A DNA stretch of 14,001 nucleotides, taken from NCBI GenBank assembly GCA_003695505.1, contig RFIY01000354.1, positions 1 through 14,001 on the forward strand. Direction: 5' to 3'. The stretch is from J088 sp003695505 [NCBI: Candidatus Dadabacteria bacterium]. GTDB lineage: Bacteria; J088. Every line of letters begins with the position of its first letter. Positions within the stretch are counted from its first letter, which is position 1. A program made the translations under genes and the position numbers. Below, piece by piece: positions 1 through 6,760 of this stretch. The notes beneath the pieces were generated by a model, which saw only the letters and a program-made list of their open reading frames with translations, was not told the origin of the DNA and did not search any database.

Positions 1-162
1 CGCTTCCTGTAGCCGCAGCGTTTCCCGTTCAGTCACGGTCGTCGCGGCCGCGCGCGCGGCTCGCAGCCGCTCCAGTTCGGCAAAGCCATCGGCAGCGCGA
101 ACCGGTGCCGGTAACAGCCAGGCGAGAGCAAGCGCCAGAGGCGCGCTACGCCGTCTCGGCAT
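1..162 (-). CDS. Exported coiled-coil-like protein of unknown function (5' part only)
   Basis: The first 54 codons of a gene that continues past the left edge. The start ATG (162-160) lies inside the end of lapA, a 17-nt overlap, so translation is probably coupled. The N-terminus reads as a Sec signal peptide: Arg-rich start (MPRRRS), a Leu/Ala core with LALALAWLLP, and a plausible cleavage site after VRA near residue 23. The mature part that follows (FAELERLRAARAAATTVTER) is rich in Glu, Arg, Leu and Ala and looks helical or coiled coil. It does not resemble LapB (YciM), which usually follows lapA and begins with a membrane anchor and TPRs. Too little is present to name a family. The reading frame and signal peptide are clear; the function is unknown. 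Confidence 0.6.
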   Translation of the reverse strand, partial: MPRRRSAPLALALAWLLPAPVRAADGFAELERLRAARAAATTVTERETLRLQEA

Positions 163-523
163 CGCCATCTGTTGGCGCCTCCGCCTTTTTTGGCGTCATG
201 GACGTTCCTGTCGCCGTAGACGCGGGTACGGGCGCAGACGGCGCCGGTTGTTGTGCTTCGAGATCGCGCACCTGCTTGCGCAGCCGTCGGATCTCCAGCG
301 CGCTGCGAAAGCGTCGCCATGCACCGAGCGACCATGCCAGCACGAATCCGGCGACGAACGCCAGTCCCAGCAGCAGGTCGATGCGCGGCCCTGGTGGAAA
401 GGGGACGAGTTCGACGAACGGCAACCGCAGGCGAATCGCCACGGGCTGCGCCAGTGTCGCAAGGTTGTCGACCCAGAACCAGACACCCAGCAATACGAGC
501 AACGCCGACAGTACAAACCGCAT
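146..523 (-). CDS. lapA: LapA-domain inner-membrane protein
   Basis: A 125-residue small membrane protein of the LapA (DUF1049) family. In E. coli LapA works with LapB in setting LPS levels through LpxC turnover. Two hydrophobic segments are visible, about residues 3-22 (VLSALLVLLGVWFW region) and about 50-68 (DLLLGLAFVAGFVLAW). Next comes a basic, heptad-like stretch (RRFRSALEIRRLRKQVRDLEAQ, about 70-92), the usual LapA coiled coil. The tail is Pro/Ala/Thr-rich, about 30 residues longer than in E. coli LapA (102 aa), and probably disordered. I start at ATG 523 because it is preceded by AAGGAAGG; an upstream in-frame extension would run into the HIT gene. It begins 4 nt after the HIT stop codon. 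lapB is not the next gene. Assignment rests on topology and family pattern. Confidence 0.8.
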   Translation of the reverse strand: MRFVLSALLVLLGVWFWVDNLATLAQPVAIRLRLPFVELVPFPPGPRIDLLLGLAFVAGFVLAWSLGAWRRFRSALEIRRLRKQVRDLEAQQPAPSAPVPASTATGTSMTPKKAEAPTDGDAETA

Positions 524-527
524 GGAG

Positions 528-1022
528 TCAGCCTTCCTTTTCGATGGCTTCGCGCAGCCGGGCCGCTGTATCCTCGAGCAGCTCGGGCAGGACGCGTGTT
601 TCGCCAATGACTGGCATAAAATTGTTATCGCCCGACCAGCGCGGCACGATGTGCAGATGCAGGTGTTCTGGAACCCCGGCCCCGGCCGCGCTACCGAGAT
701 TCATCCCGACATTGAACCCCTGCGGATTCATCGTCTCACGCAAGGCGCGCAGACAGATTTGCAAACCGACATTGAGTTCGAGCGCCTCATCCGCGGAAAA
801 GTTCTCGAAATCGGCACGATGCGCTTTCGGTGCGATCAGCAGGTGGCCGGGATTATACGGGAAGCGATTCAGCATGGCGAAGGTGGAATCGCCTTCCCAG
901 ATCACGAGTGAATCGTGCCCTGGCGCGGCACACAGAAAGCAGTGGCCCTCCTGATGCTCGGGCTTGCCGTGTTTGATGTATGCCATGCGCCACGGCGCCC
1001 ACAGCGGCTGCCCCCCCGTCAC
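528..1022 (-). CDS. HIT-family nucleotide hydrolase/phosphorylase (Ap4A phosphorylase-like)
   Basis: A 164-residue histidine-triad protein. The triad is HLHLHIVPRW, with His at 120, 122 and 124, the middle one being the expected nucleotidyl acceptor. The start LWAPWRMAYI (residues 7-16) is typical of the HIT subgroup that includes the mycobacterial Ap4A phosphorylase. GHLLIAPKAH (59-68) is the usual second block. C28-x-x-C31 together with H68 and H120 has the spacing of the zinc site seen in some bacterial HIT proteins. Likely substrates are diadenosine polyphosphates or other nucleotide adducts; the exact substrate cannot be read from sequence. The start is GTG at 1022, because the conserved LWAPWR block lies upstream of the first internal ATG. 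Its GTG overlaps the sppA stop by one base (TAGTG), so the two are probably translationally coupled. Confidence 0.87.
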   Translation of the reverse strand: MTGGQPLWAPWRMAYIKHGKPEHQEGHCFLCAAPGHDSLVIWEGDSTFAMLNRFPYNPGHLLIAPKAHRADFENFSADEALELNVGLQICLRALRETMNPQGFNVGMNLGSAAGAGVPEHLHLHIVPRWSGDNNFMPVIGETRVLPELLEDTAARLREAIEKEG

Positions 1023-1942
1023 TACGGCACCCAGACCGCCCAGAGCGGGACCAGGCGGGCAGCCGCCTCGCGAGCGGGCGCCGCGAGACCGTCTTCGAGT
1101 ACGCGCTCGTACCAGGGCGGTCCAAGGCGAGGCTTCCAGACATCCGGCTCGCCCTCGATCCCCCCCAGTTCTCCGGCAAGACTGACCGCGGCGGCGTATC
1201 CACCGATGCGGTCGGCCAACCCGTATTCGACCGCACGGGCGCCCGTAAAGACTCGACCATCCGCCAGCTCACGAACACGTTGTTCGGTCACATGTTCACT
1301 CCGCGCGGTTGCAACGTCACGCACGAACTGGTCGAGCACCTCGTCGATCAGATCCTGGAGGTAGCCGCGTTCGACATCGGTCATTGGACGATACCCCGAA
1401 CCGGTATCCTTGAACTGTCCGGTCTTGACAACTTCCATGCGCACCTTTGCCCAGTCAAGAAGCTCACTGACATCGGCGAAGGCCATGATGACGCCAATAC
1501 TCCCGGTCAACGTACCGGCGTTGGCGAGAATCTCCGTCGCGGCACTGGCGATATAGAAGCCGCCACTCGCGGCGACTGATCCCATCGAGACGACAACCGG
1601 CTTTTTGTCCCGCAGATCCAGTAGCGCATGATAGATTTCCTGGCTCGGACCGACCGCCCCGCCCGGGCTATCGATCCGGACAACGACCGCCTTAGTTCGC
1701 TTGTCCTGCTCGAGTTTCTTGAGTCCGTCGATCACGGGGCGGCTTTCCGTAATCGGGCCAATGATTTCGATCAGGCCAACGCGCGGATCGTCACTCAGAC
1801 CGAAGTCCGGGCCCGGCCGATGATCTGATACCGGCTCGGACAGTAGCGCAGCGGTAAACAACGCAAATAGAAACACCACACCCGCGAGCAGCAGGTATGG
1901 TGTCCAGTTCTGACGTGCAGATTCATTCACGATGCATATCAT
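1022..1942 (-). CDS. sppA: SppA-type signal peptide peptidase (S49 family), membrane anchored
   Basis: A short-form S49 serine protease, 306 residues from ATG 1942, expected to cut signal peptides left in the inner membrane. Residues about 15-34 form one membrane anchor (YLLLAGVVFLFALFTAALL), with the catalytic part outside. RIDSPGG (89-95) is the family block. The nucleophile is Ser126 in GSVAASGGFY and the general base is Lys178 in TGQFKDTGS. Their 52-residue spacing equals that of B. subtilis SppA (Ser147/Lys199), and the length fits this short class rather than the duplicated 67-kDa E. coli type. The start is uncertain: GTG 1963 lies in the loop of a strong hairpin, ATG 1942 directly follows that hairpin, and GTG 1930 is also possible. 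None has a good Shine-Dalgarno sequence. The gene sits where ihfB is usually found after rpsA. Confidence 0.85.
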   Translation of the reverse strand: MICIVNESARQNWTPYLLLAGVVFLFALFTAALLSEPVSDHRPGPDFGLSDDPRVGLIEIIGPITESRPVIDGLKKLEQDKRTKAVVVRIDSPGGAVGPSQEIYHALLDLRDKKPVVVSMGSVAASGGFYIASAATEILANAGTLTGSIGVIMAFADVSELLDWAKVRMEVVKTGQFKDTGSGYRPMTDVERGYLQDLIDEVLDQFVRDVATARSEHVTEQRVRELADGRVFTGARAVEYGLADRIGGYAAAVSLAGELGGIEGEPDVWKPRLGPPWYERVLEDGLAAPAREAAARLVPLWAVWVP

Positions 1943-1981
1943 GCCACAGATCGGCGCGAGCACTCCGCGCCGATCCGTGGC
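1943..1981 (-). promoter_or_regulatory. Strong 16-bp hairpin between rpsA and sppA
   Basis: Read on the minus strand, the arms GCCACGGATCGGCGCG and CGCGCCGATCTGTGGC pair over 16 bp (15 Watson-Crick plus one G-U) around a 7-nt loop, GAGTGCT. It begins 7 nt after the rpsA stop and ends at the base before sppA ATG 1942. There is no U-tract after it, so it is not a standard intrinsic terminator. It more likely protects the rpsA 3' end, marks an RNase site, or hides the sppA start unless a ribosome finishing rpsA opens it. Confidence 0.75.
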
Positions 1982-1988
1982 GATCGGA

Positions 1989-3674
1989 TCACAGATCCTG
2001 ATTCAGGACCTTCTCCTTGAGCTGACGCTCGAGTTCGGACTGAACCGTAACGCCGGCGCGTTCGATTTCATCGGCCGACAGATTGCGCATCGTCAGGCTG
2101 ATTTTCTGATCCTGTGGGCTGACGCGCAGCATCCGGACCGTAACTTCATCGCCTTCATTGAACGCGTCGAGATCTTCGCCGGGGATTTCACTGCGATGCA
2201 ACAGACCTTCGATGCCGGGGCGCACTTCGATGAACAGACCGAACTCCGTCTTGCTGACGATCTTGCCGGTGAATTCCGCGCCCGGGGGAAGCTCTTCGGC
2301 GATTTTTTCCCACGGGTTCTCTTCGAGGCTCTTGATCGACAGCGAAAACCGCTCGTTGTCGACATCGACCTGGGTCACGACGGCACGCACCGTATCGCCG
2401 ACATTGAACTTTTCGGAAGGATGGTTGAAGTCCTTGACCCAGGCAATATCGCTGATGTGGATCAGCCCGTCGATGCCTTCGGTCACGCCGACAAAAATAC
2501 CGAAATCGGTAACGCTGCGAACCTCGCCTTCGAGCACGGTGCCCGGAGGGAAGTTCTCGGCGGCTTCGACCCAGGGATTCGGCATCGTCTCGCGGATCGA
2601 CAGACCGATCCGGCGATTTTCCATATCGACCGACTGGACCCGGACCTTGACCGTATCCCCAACCTTGGTGATGTCGCTGGGATGAATATTGCGCTCGGTC
2701 CAGCTCATCTCGCTGACATGAACCAGCCCTTCGACGCCCTCTTCCAGCTCGACGAACGCACCGTAGTCGGCGATGCTGACCACCTTGCCCTCGACGATCG
2801 AGCCTTCGGGGTATTTTTCCTCGACCTGCGTCCACGGATCCGGGGTCTTCTGCTTGATGCCGAGGCTGACGCGCTCGCGCTCGCGATCGAAGCTGAGGAT
2901 CATGACCTCGACTTCGTCGCCGATTTCAAGCATGTCGCTCGGATGATTCAGGCGGCCCCAGGACATGTCGGTGATGTGCAACAGACCGTCGATGCCACCC
3001 AGGTCGATAAACGCACCGTAATCGGTGATGTTCTTGACGATACCTTTGACGACATCGCCGACATTGATCCGTTCGAGCAGCTCTTCACGCAGCTTCGCAC
3101 GTTCTTCCTCGAGCAGCGCGCGGCGACTGAGGACGATGTTGTTGCGGAAGCGGTTGAGTTTGATGATCTTGAATTCGTATTCTTCGCCGATGTAGTCCTC
3201 GAGCGCACGGGTCGGCCGAATCTCGACCTGAGAGCCCGGCAGGAACGCACGCACGCCGATGTCGACGCTGAGGCCGCCCTTGACCTTGGCGGCAACCGTT
3301 CCGCGAATCACGCCACTTTCGCGCGCGACGGCCTCGATTTCATCCCACTTGCGCAGGCGATCGGCCTTTTCCTTGCTCAGCAGGACGATGCCGAATTCAT
3401 CGGCGATCCGGTCGACGTAGACTTCAAGCGTGTCGCCCTCATGGACGTTGATATTGCCTTCTTTGTCAGGCGTAAATTCGGTCACGGGCAAGACGCCTTC
3501 GGCCTTGTAGCCGACGTCGACGATCACGCGGCGCGGCTGCACCTCGATCACCGTTCCGTTGACGATTTCACCTTCCTGTACCGGCTGAATGCCTGCATCT
3601 TCCTGCGCCTTGAGCGCAGCTTCGAACTGCTCGAGGTTCTTCTGGTAGACCTCGGGGGTAGCCATTGTCGTCAT
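1989..3674 (-). CDS. rpsA: 30S ribosomal protein S1
   Basis: A 561-residue S1 protein (E. coli 557), which binds the 30S subunit and unfolds mRNA at initiation. Six S1 (OB-fold) repeats can be followed: about residues 33-100, 117-183, 203-272, 289-359, 376-446 and 463-531. The last four carry the clear pattern G-x-V-x-x-I/V-x-D-Y/F-G-x-F followed by GL(L/V/I)H. The first two are divergent and form the ribosome-binding half, as in E. coli. I chose ATG 3674 (MTTMATPEVYQ) because GGAGG at 3690-3686 lies 11 nt upstream. ATG 3683 is only 2 nt from it, and ATG 3665 is 20 nt away. A longer in-frame extension to 3815 has no coding character and overlaps the structured leader. The gene ends the aromatic supraoperon and is followed by sppA rather than ihfB. 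Confidence 0.97.
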   Translation of the reverse strand: MTTMATPEVYQKNLEQFEAALKAQEDAGIQPVQEGEIVNGTVIEVQPRRVIVDVGYKAEGVLPVTEFTPDKEGNINVHEGDTLEVYVDRIADEFGIVLLSKEKADRLRKWDEIEAVARESGVIRGTVAAKVKGGLSVDIGVRAFLPGSQVEIRPTRALEDYIGEEYEFKIIKLNRFRNNIVLSRRALLEEERAKLREELLERINVGDVVKGIVKNITDYGAFIDLGGIDGLLHITDMSWGRLNHPSDMLEIGDEVEVMILSFDRERERVSLGIKQKTPDPWTQVEEKYPEGSIVEGKVVSIADYGAFVELEEGVEGLVHVSEMSWTERNIHPSDITKVGDTVKVRVQSVDMENRRIGLSIRETMPNPWVEAAENFPPGTVLEGEVRSVTDFGIFVGVTEGIDGLIHISDIAWVKDFNHPSEKFNVGDTVRAVVTQVDVDNERFSLSIKSLEENPWEKIAEELPPGAEFTGKIVSKTEFGLFIEVRPGIEGLLHRSEIPGEDLDAFNEGDEVTVRMLRVSPQDQKISLTMRNLSADEIERAGVTVQSELERQLKEKVLNQDL

Positions 3675-3799
3675 GTTTGTCATTTCCTCCGGGCCGCCGG
3701 CATTGCGGCCATCGATCTGCTCCGGTTCACTGAACTGGTTGGGAGATGAACCGGGAAAGGGTTGAACATGGCTCCGAGCCGCCGTTGCGGCGATCTCGG
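3675..3799 (-). promoter_or_regulatory. Structured rpsA leader with three hairpins
   Basis: Three inverted repeats lie in a row upstream of the rpsA start. Arms 3773-3778/3795-3800 (TCCGAG/CTCGGA) enclose an inner 3780-3784/3788-3792 stem. Arms 3722-3729/3747-3754 give an 8-bp stem (CCGGTTCA/TGAACCGG). Arms 3692-3697/3705-3710 give a 6-bp stem (GGCCGC/GCGGCC), just before GGAGG. The E. coli rpsA translation-initiation region also folds into three hairpins and is the target of S1 autorepression, so the same control is a reasonable inference. The base pairing is seen; the regulation is not. Confidence 0.6.
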
Positions 3800-3840
3800 A
3801 AAAAAAATCGCCCAAACCCGCCCCACTGGCGGTTTCAGGC
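3800..3840 (-). terminator. Intrinsic terminator-like hairpin between cmk and rpsA
   Basis: On the minus strand an imperfect stem, GCC-TG-AAACC-GCC paired with GGC-G-GGTTT-G-GGC around loop AGTGG, is followed by GA and eight Ts (3807-3800). This is a convincing Rho-independent terminator or attenuator. It starts about 30 nt after the cmk stop. It would end transcripts from the pheA-cmk operon, or attenuate any transcript starting at the TATAAT box at 3860-3865. Confidence 0.7.
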
Positions 3841-3859
3841 GGACTTCAGCTTGAGCATG

Positions 3860-3889
3860 ATTATAAACGATCAGACGATGCCGCGCGAA
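3860..3889 (-). promoter_or_regulatory. Candidate rpsA promoter overlapping the cmk 3' end
   Basis: A perfect TATAAT (3865-3860, minus strand) lies 5 nt after the cmk stop codon. A poor -35 match, TTCGCG (3889-3884), is 18 nt upstream, inside the last codons of cmk. Transcription would start near 3853 and pass at once through the terminator-like hairpin at 3840-3800. E. coli rpsA likewise has promoters in and after cmk. The weak -35 makes this a candidate only. Confidence 0.45.
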
Positions 3890-4545
3890 TGGGCCATCTC
3901 GACGATACGCTCAACGACTTCATCAGGTGTCATGGCGGTGCTGTCGATTTGCACGGCGTCGGCGGCGGGGCGCAGTGGTGCAATGTCACGCCCGGTATCA
4001 CGTTCGTCGCGTCGCAACAGATCGTGAAGGACGTCCGGATCGTCCGGATCCAGCCCAAGCTGCGCGGCCCGACGACGCGCGCGCTCGGCAGGTGACGCCG
4101 TCAGAAAGACTTTCAGGGTGGCCTCCGGAAACACGACCGTGCCCATGTCTCGACCCTCCACGACCGCGCCCTGCCGGGCCGCGGCTTCGCGCTGCAATTC
4201 GAGCAGACGCTCGCGTACCACAGGCAATGCGGCCAGGCGACTCGCAGCATCCCCGACCGATTCATCCTGCAACGCCTCCAGCGAAACAGGTTCGCCGTTC
4301 AGAACAACCGAGAAACCGGAGGAACCATCGGGCAGAACGTCCAGCGACACCTGCGGCAACCACCGGGCAATACCGCCAGCGTCCGCATCGGCCACCTCGT
4401 CGCGAATGGCCGCCAGCGCAATGGCCCGGTAGAGCAGGCCTGTACTCAAGAACGGCAGACCTGTCCGTTGCGCCACCTGCCGGGCAACGGAACTCTTTCC
4501 ACTACCCGCCGGTCCGTCGATGGCGATGACCGGGCCGCTGTTCAT
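3871..4545 (-). CDS. cmk: Cytidylate (CMP/dCMP) kinase
   Basis: A 224-residue CMP kinase (E. coli 227), which phosphorylates CMP and dCMP with ATP in pyrimidine salvage. It shows the P-loop GPAGSGKSS at residues 11-19, the CMP-binding GRDMGTVVFP block (about 139-148) and the lid region with RRDERDTGRDIAPL. The start is ATG 4545, four bases inside the aroA stop (ATGA). An in-frame extension back to 4869 is just aroA read in another frame. No separate promoter is visible, so it should be made by coupling to aroA. It is followed by a terminator-like hairpin before rpsA. The identity is firm. Confidence 0.96.
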   Translation of the reverse strand: MNSGPVIAIDGPAGSGKSSVARQVAQRTGLPFLSTGLLYRAIALAAIRDEVADADAGGIARWLPQVSLDVLPDGSSGFSVVLNGEPVSLEALQDESVGDAASRLAALPVVRERLLELQREAAARQGAVVEGRDMGTVVFPEATLKVFLTASPAERARRRAAQLGLDPDDPDVLHDLLRRDERDTGRDIAPLRPAADAVQIDSTAMTPDEVVERIVEMAHSRGIV

Positions 4546-5912
4546 CCGGCACGCACGTCGGCCAGGCCGGAATCGACCAGTTGCTGCCAGAACTGCGGAT
4601 AGCTGATGTCGGCGACACCTCCACCTTTGACGCGCAGCGGGCGACGCGCGATCAGGGCAGCGATCGCGCCTCCGATGGCGATACGGTGATCGTGCAGGGC
4701 ATCGATTTCTACCGGCCCGGCAGAACGCACATCGCGATGGCCGCTGACCCGAAGCCAGTCCGCGCCCGTCTCCACCTCCCCGCCAAACGCCCGCACCACC
4801 TGCGCCACAGCCTCGATACGATCCGTTTCCTTGACGCGTAGTTCGCCCGCGTCTCGAATCTCCACGCATTCGCCGGCGGGCAGAAACATGCCCAAAAGCG
4901 CCAGGAGCGGCAGTTCGTCGATTGCAGCGACGACCTCATTGCCGGCGACCGTCACGCCATGCGCAAGGCCGCCCGAAACGATCAGATCGGCCACCGGTTC
5001 GGGCGTCTCCGCAACCGGGGATCGCTCGATGCGCGCGCCCATACGCACGAGCGCGTCAAAGAATCCGGTTCGCGTCGGATTGACGCAGACACCGGGGATC
5101 CGCACCGGATGCTCGACACCGGCCGCCAGCGCAGCCCAGAACGCAGCGCTGGAAGGGTCTCCAGGCAGAAGCAACTCGGGGGCATTGTCGTGACGGACAC
5201 CGTCGGCATGCAGGCGCAGGCGGGTTTCGCCGTCGTCGCCGGTTTCCATCTGAAGGGGGTAACCGCAGTGGCGCAGGAATCGTTCGGTATGGTCGCGGCT
5301 CAGCACGGGCTCTACGATCTCGACCTCGGTCCGGCCCGTCAGCGCGGCCAGCAGCAGTGCACTCTTGACCTGCGCGCTGCGCCGATGATTGATCATCCGG
5401 TAGGGCCGCAATGGACCGCCCAGCAGTGTCAATGGGAGGAAGCCAGGCGCCTCGCTTTTCGGCGTTGCGCGTACGTCCGCGCCCATGGCAACGAGATGGT
5501 CGATGACGCGCGCCATCGGGCGGCGGCGCAAGGACGCATCACCGTCAAAGGTCCAGGCGCCATCGAATCCAGCACAAAACCCCATCGATAATCGCGCCGT
5601 CGTCCCGCTGTTGCCGCAGAACAGCATCGCCTGAGTGACGCCCGGCTGCCCGGCAATCCCGGAAATCGCAATGGACTGTTTGCCCGCATCGCGATCCGAC
5701 TGCGTAATATCGGCCCCCAGCGCAGCCATGACGTCCAGCGTTCTCTGATTGTCGTCGCCGAGCGGATAATTCGGGATTTGCTGCACCCCCCGCCCCAGCC
5801 CAGCAAACATGGCCGCGCGGTGCGAAATACTCTTGTCGGCCGGCACGGATGCCTCGAGATGGTCAGACGGGAACCCCGTGGGCGTGATTTCGATGTCGAC
5901 AAATTCGCTCAT
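4542..5912 (-). CDS. aroA: 3-phosphoshikimate 1-carboxyvinyltransferase (EPSP synthase), class II-like
   Basis: A 456-residue EPSP synthase, which joins PEP and shikimate-3-phosphate in the sixth step of the shikimate pathway, making the precursor of chorismate used by pheA and tyrA next door. Visible motifs are DKSISHR (26-32), GNSGTTARL (100-108), SAQVK (179-183), RDHTE (206-210), GDPSSAAF (251-258), NPTR (278-281), IDELP (331-335), ELRVKETDR (357-365) and HDHRIA (407-412). The R-x-H-T-E, SAQ-x-K and N-x-TR motifs are those used to define class II enzymes, and the position of Pro101 of the E. coli enzyme is Leu here. It starts at ATG 5912, overlapping the tyrA stop by 4 nt (ATGA). In Pseudomonas the tyrA and aroA counterparts are fused; here they are separate overlapping genes. 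Confidence 0.96.
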   Translation of the reverse strand: MSEFVDIEITPTGFPSDHLEASVPADKSISHRAAMFAGLGRGVQQIPNYPLGDDNQRTLDVMAALGADITQSDRDAGKQSIAISGIAGQPGVTQAMLFCGNSGTTARLSMGFCAGFDGAWTFDGDASLRRRPMARVIDHLVAMGADVRATPKSEAPGFLPLTLLGGPLRPYRMINHRRSAQVKSALLLAALTGRTEVEIVEPVLSRDHTERFLRHCGYPLQMETGDDGETRLRLHADGVRHDNAPELLLPGDPSSAAFWAALAAGVEHPVRIPGVCVNPTRTGFFDALVRMGARIERSPVAETPEPVADLIVSGGLAHGVTVAGNEVVAAIDELPLLALLGMFLPAGECVEIRDAGELRVKETDRIEAVAQVVRAFGGEVETGADWLRVSGHRDVRSAGPVEIDALHDHRIAIGGAIAALIARRPLRVKGGGVADISYPQFWQQLVDSGLADVRAG

Positions 5913-6748
5913 GTCGTTTCACGGGCGGCACGGACAAGTGCACGAACCTGCTCCAGCGTTGCGGCCACAGCCTCTGAATCGCTGCTGATCTGCTCGATCA
6001 GGCCGCGCAGGATCCGATCGAATACAGACGCCGCGTCCATCAGTGCCGGCTGGTTTGCTTCGAAAATATCGCGCCACATCACGGGGTCGCTGGCGGCGAT
6101 ACGCATGAAGTCGCGTAGGCCCCCGCCACCGTAGGACAGCAGGCCGGGGTCCATCTGCCGTAGTGCCTCACCGAGCGCGAACGCGAGCAGATGCGGCAGG
6201 TGACTTACCCAGGCGAATATTTCGTCGTGCCGCGCAGCGCTCATCCGTTCGAGCTGGGCTCCGGTGGCGCCGACCATCCCGGCCACCAGGTCTATGGCGT
6301 CCGCATCGCTACCCTCGGGTGTAATGATCCAGCGGGCATCCTCGAACAGGTCGGCGTCCGCCGCGGCCGCGCCGCTGTCCTCGGTGCCGGCGATCGGGTG
6401 ACCACCAACGAAGCGCCTCGGAAAAGGCAGTCGCGCGGCTTGCGCGACAACGGACTGCTTGACGCTGCCGACGTCGGTCACGACCGTATGCTCGGTCACT
6501 TCAGGCGCAATCGCCTCGAAAATCGCGCCGACCGTACGCACCGGCGTCGCAACGACGACCAGATCGGCGCCGGTGACCGCCGATAACGGTTGATGCGTGT
6601 AGCGGTCGACGCATCCGAGTTGCAGGGCGGTCTCCAGATTGGCGCTGCTGCGACCGCAGCCAACGACTTCGGACGCAAAACCGCTCTGTCGCAGCCGCAG
6701 TCCGAGCGAACCGCCAATCAGGCCGACACCAATGATTGCTACCTGCAC
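5909..6748 (-). CDS. tyrA: Prephenate (or arogenate) dehydrogenase
   Basis: A 279-residue TyrA without a chorismate mutase or ACT domain. It oxidises and decarboxylates prephenate, or arogenate, on the way to tyrosine. The Rossmann motif GVGLIGGSLG is at residues 7-16. GGHPIAGTEDSG (116-127) carries the expected catalytic His118, and HLPHLLAFAL (184-193) belongs to the helical C-terminal dimer domain. After strand 2 the protein reads VVGCGRS where NAD-specific enzymes have an Asp, so NADP use is possible. The start is GTG 6748, because the Rossmann strand begins immediately (QVAIIG); no strong Shine-Dalgarno is present. It lies 12 nt after hisC and overlaps aroA by 4 nt. Choice between prephenate and arogenate cannot be made from sequence. 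Confidence 0.93.
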   Translation of the reverse strand: MQVAIIGVGLIGGSLGLRLRQSGFASEVVGCGRSSANLETALQLGCVDRYTHQPLSAVTGADLVVVATPVRTVGAIFEAIAPEVTEHTVVTDVGSVKQSVVAQAARLPFPRRFVGGHPIAGTEDSGAAAADADLFEDARWIITPEGSDADAIDLVAGMVGATGAQLERMSAARHDEIFAWVSHLPHLLAFALGEALRQMDPGLLSYGGGGLRDFMRIAASDPVMWRDIFEANQPALMDAASVFDRILRGLIEQISSDSEAVAATLEQVRALVRAARETT

Positions 6749-6760
6749 GGCGCGGACCGA

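Noticed and set aside
105-911. 268-codon open frame on the plus strand
   Set aside because: It is antisense to lapA and the HIT gene, both of which carry clear family motifs.
1932-3749. 605-codon open frame on the plus strand
   Set aside because: It is exactly antisense to rpsA, whose six S1 repeats are unmistakable. Its Asp/Ala/Leu-rich product is what the complement of GC-rich, codon-biased S1 DNA gives, and it has no convincing ribosome site.
3675-3815. 47-residue N-terminal extension of S1 from an upstream start
   Set aside because: It would run through the structured leader, lacks a ribosome site, and S1 proteins normally begin near the ATG at 3674, which has GGAGG 11 nt upstream.
4546-4869. 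108-residue N-terminal extension of CMP kinase
   Set aside because: It is aroA read in another frame, Arg/Gly-rich without family similarity; the P-loop is 10 residues after ATG 4545 as in known CMP kinases.
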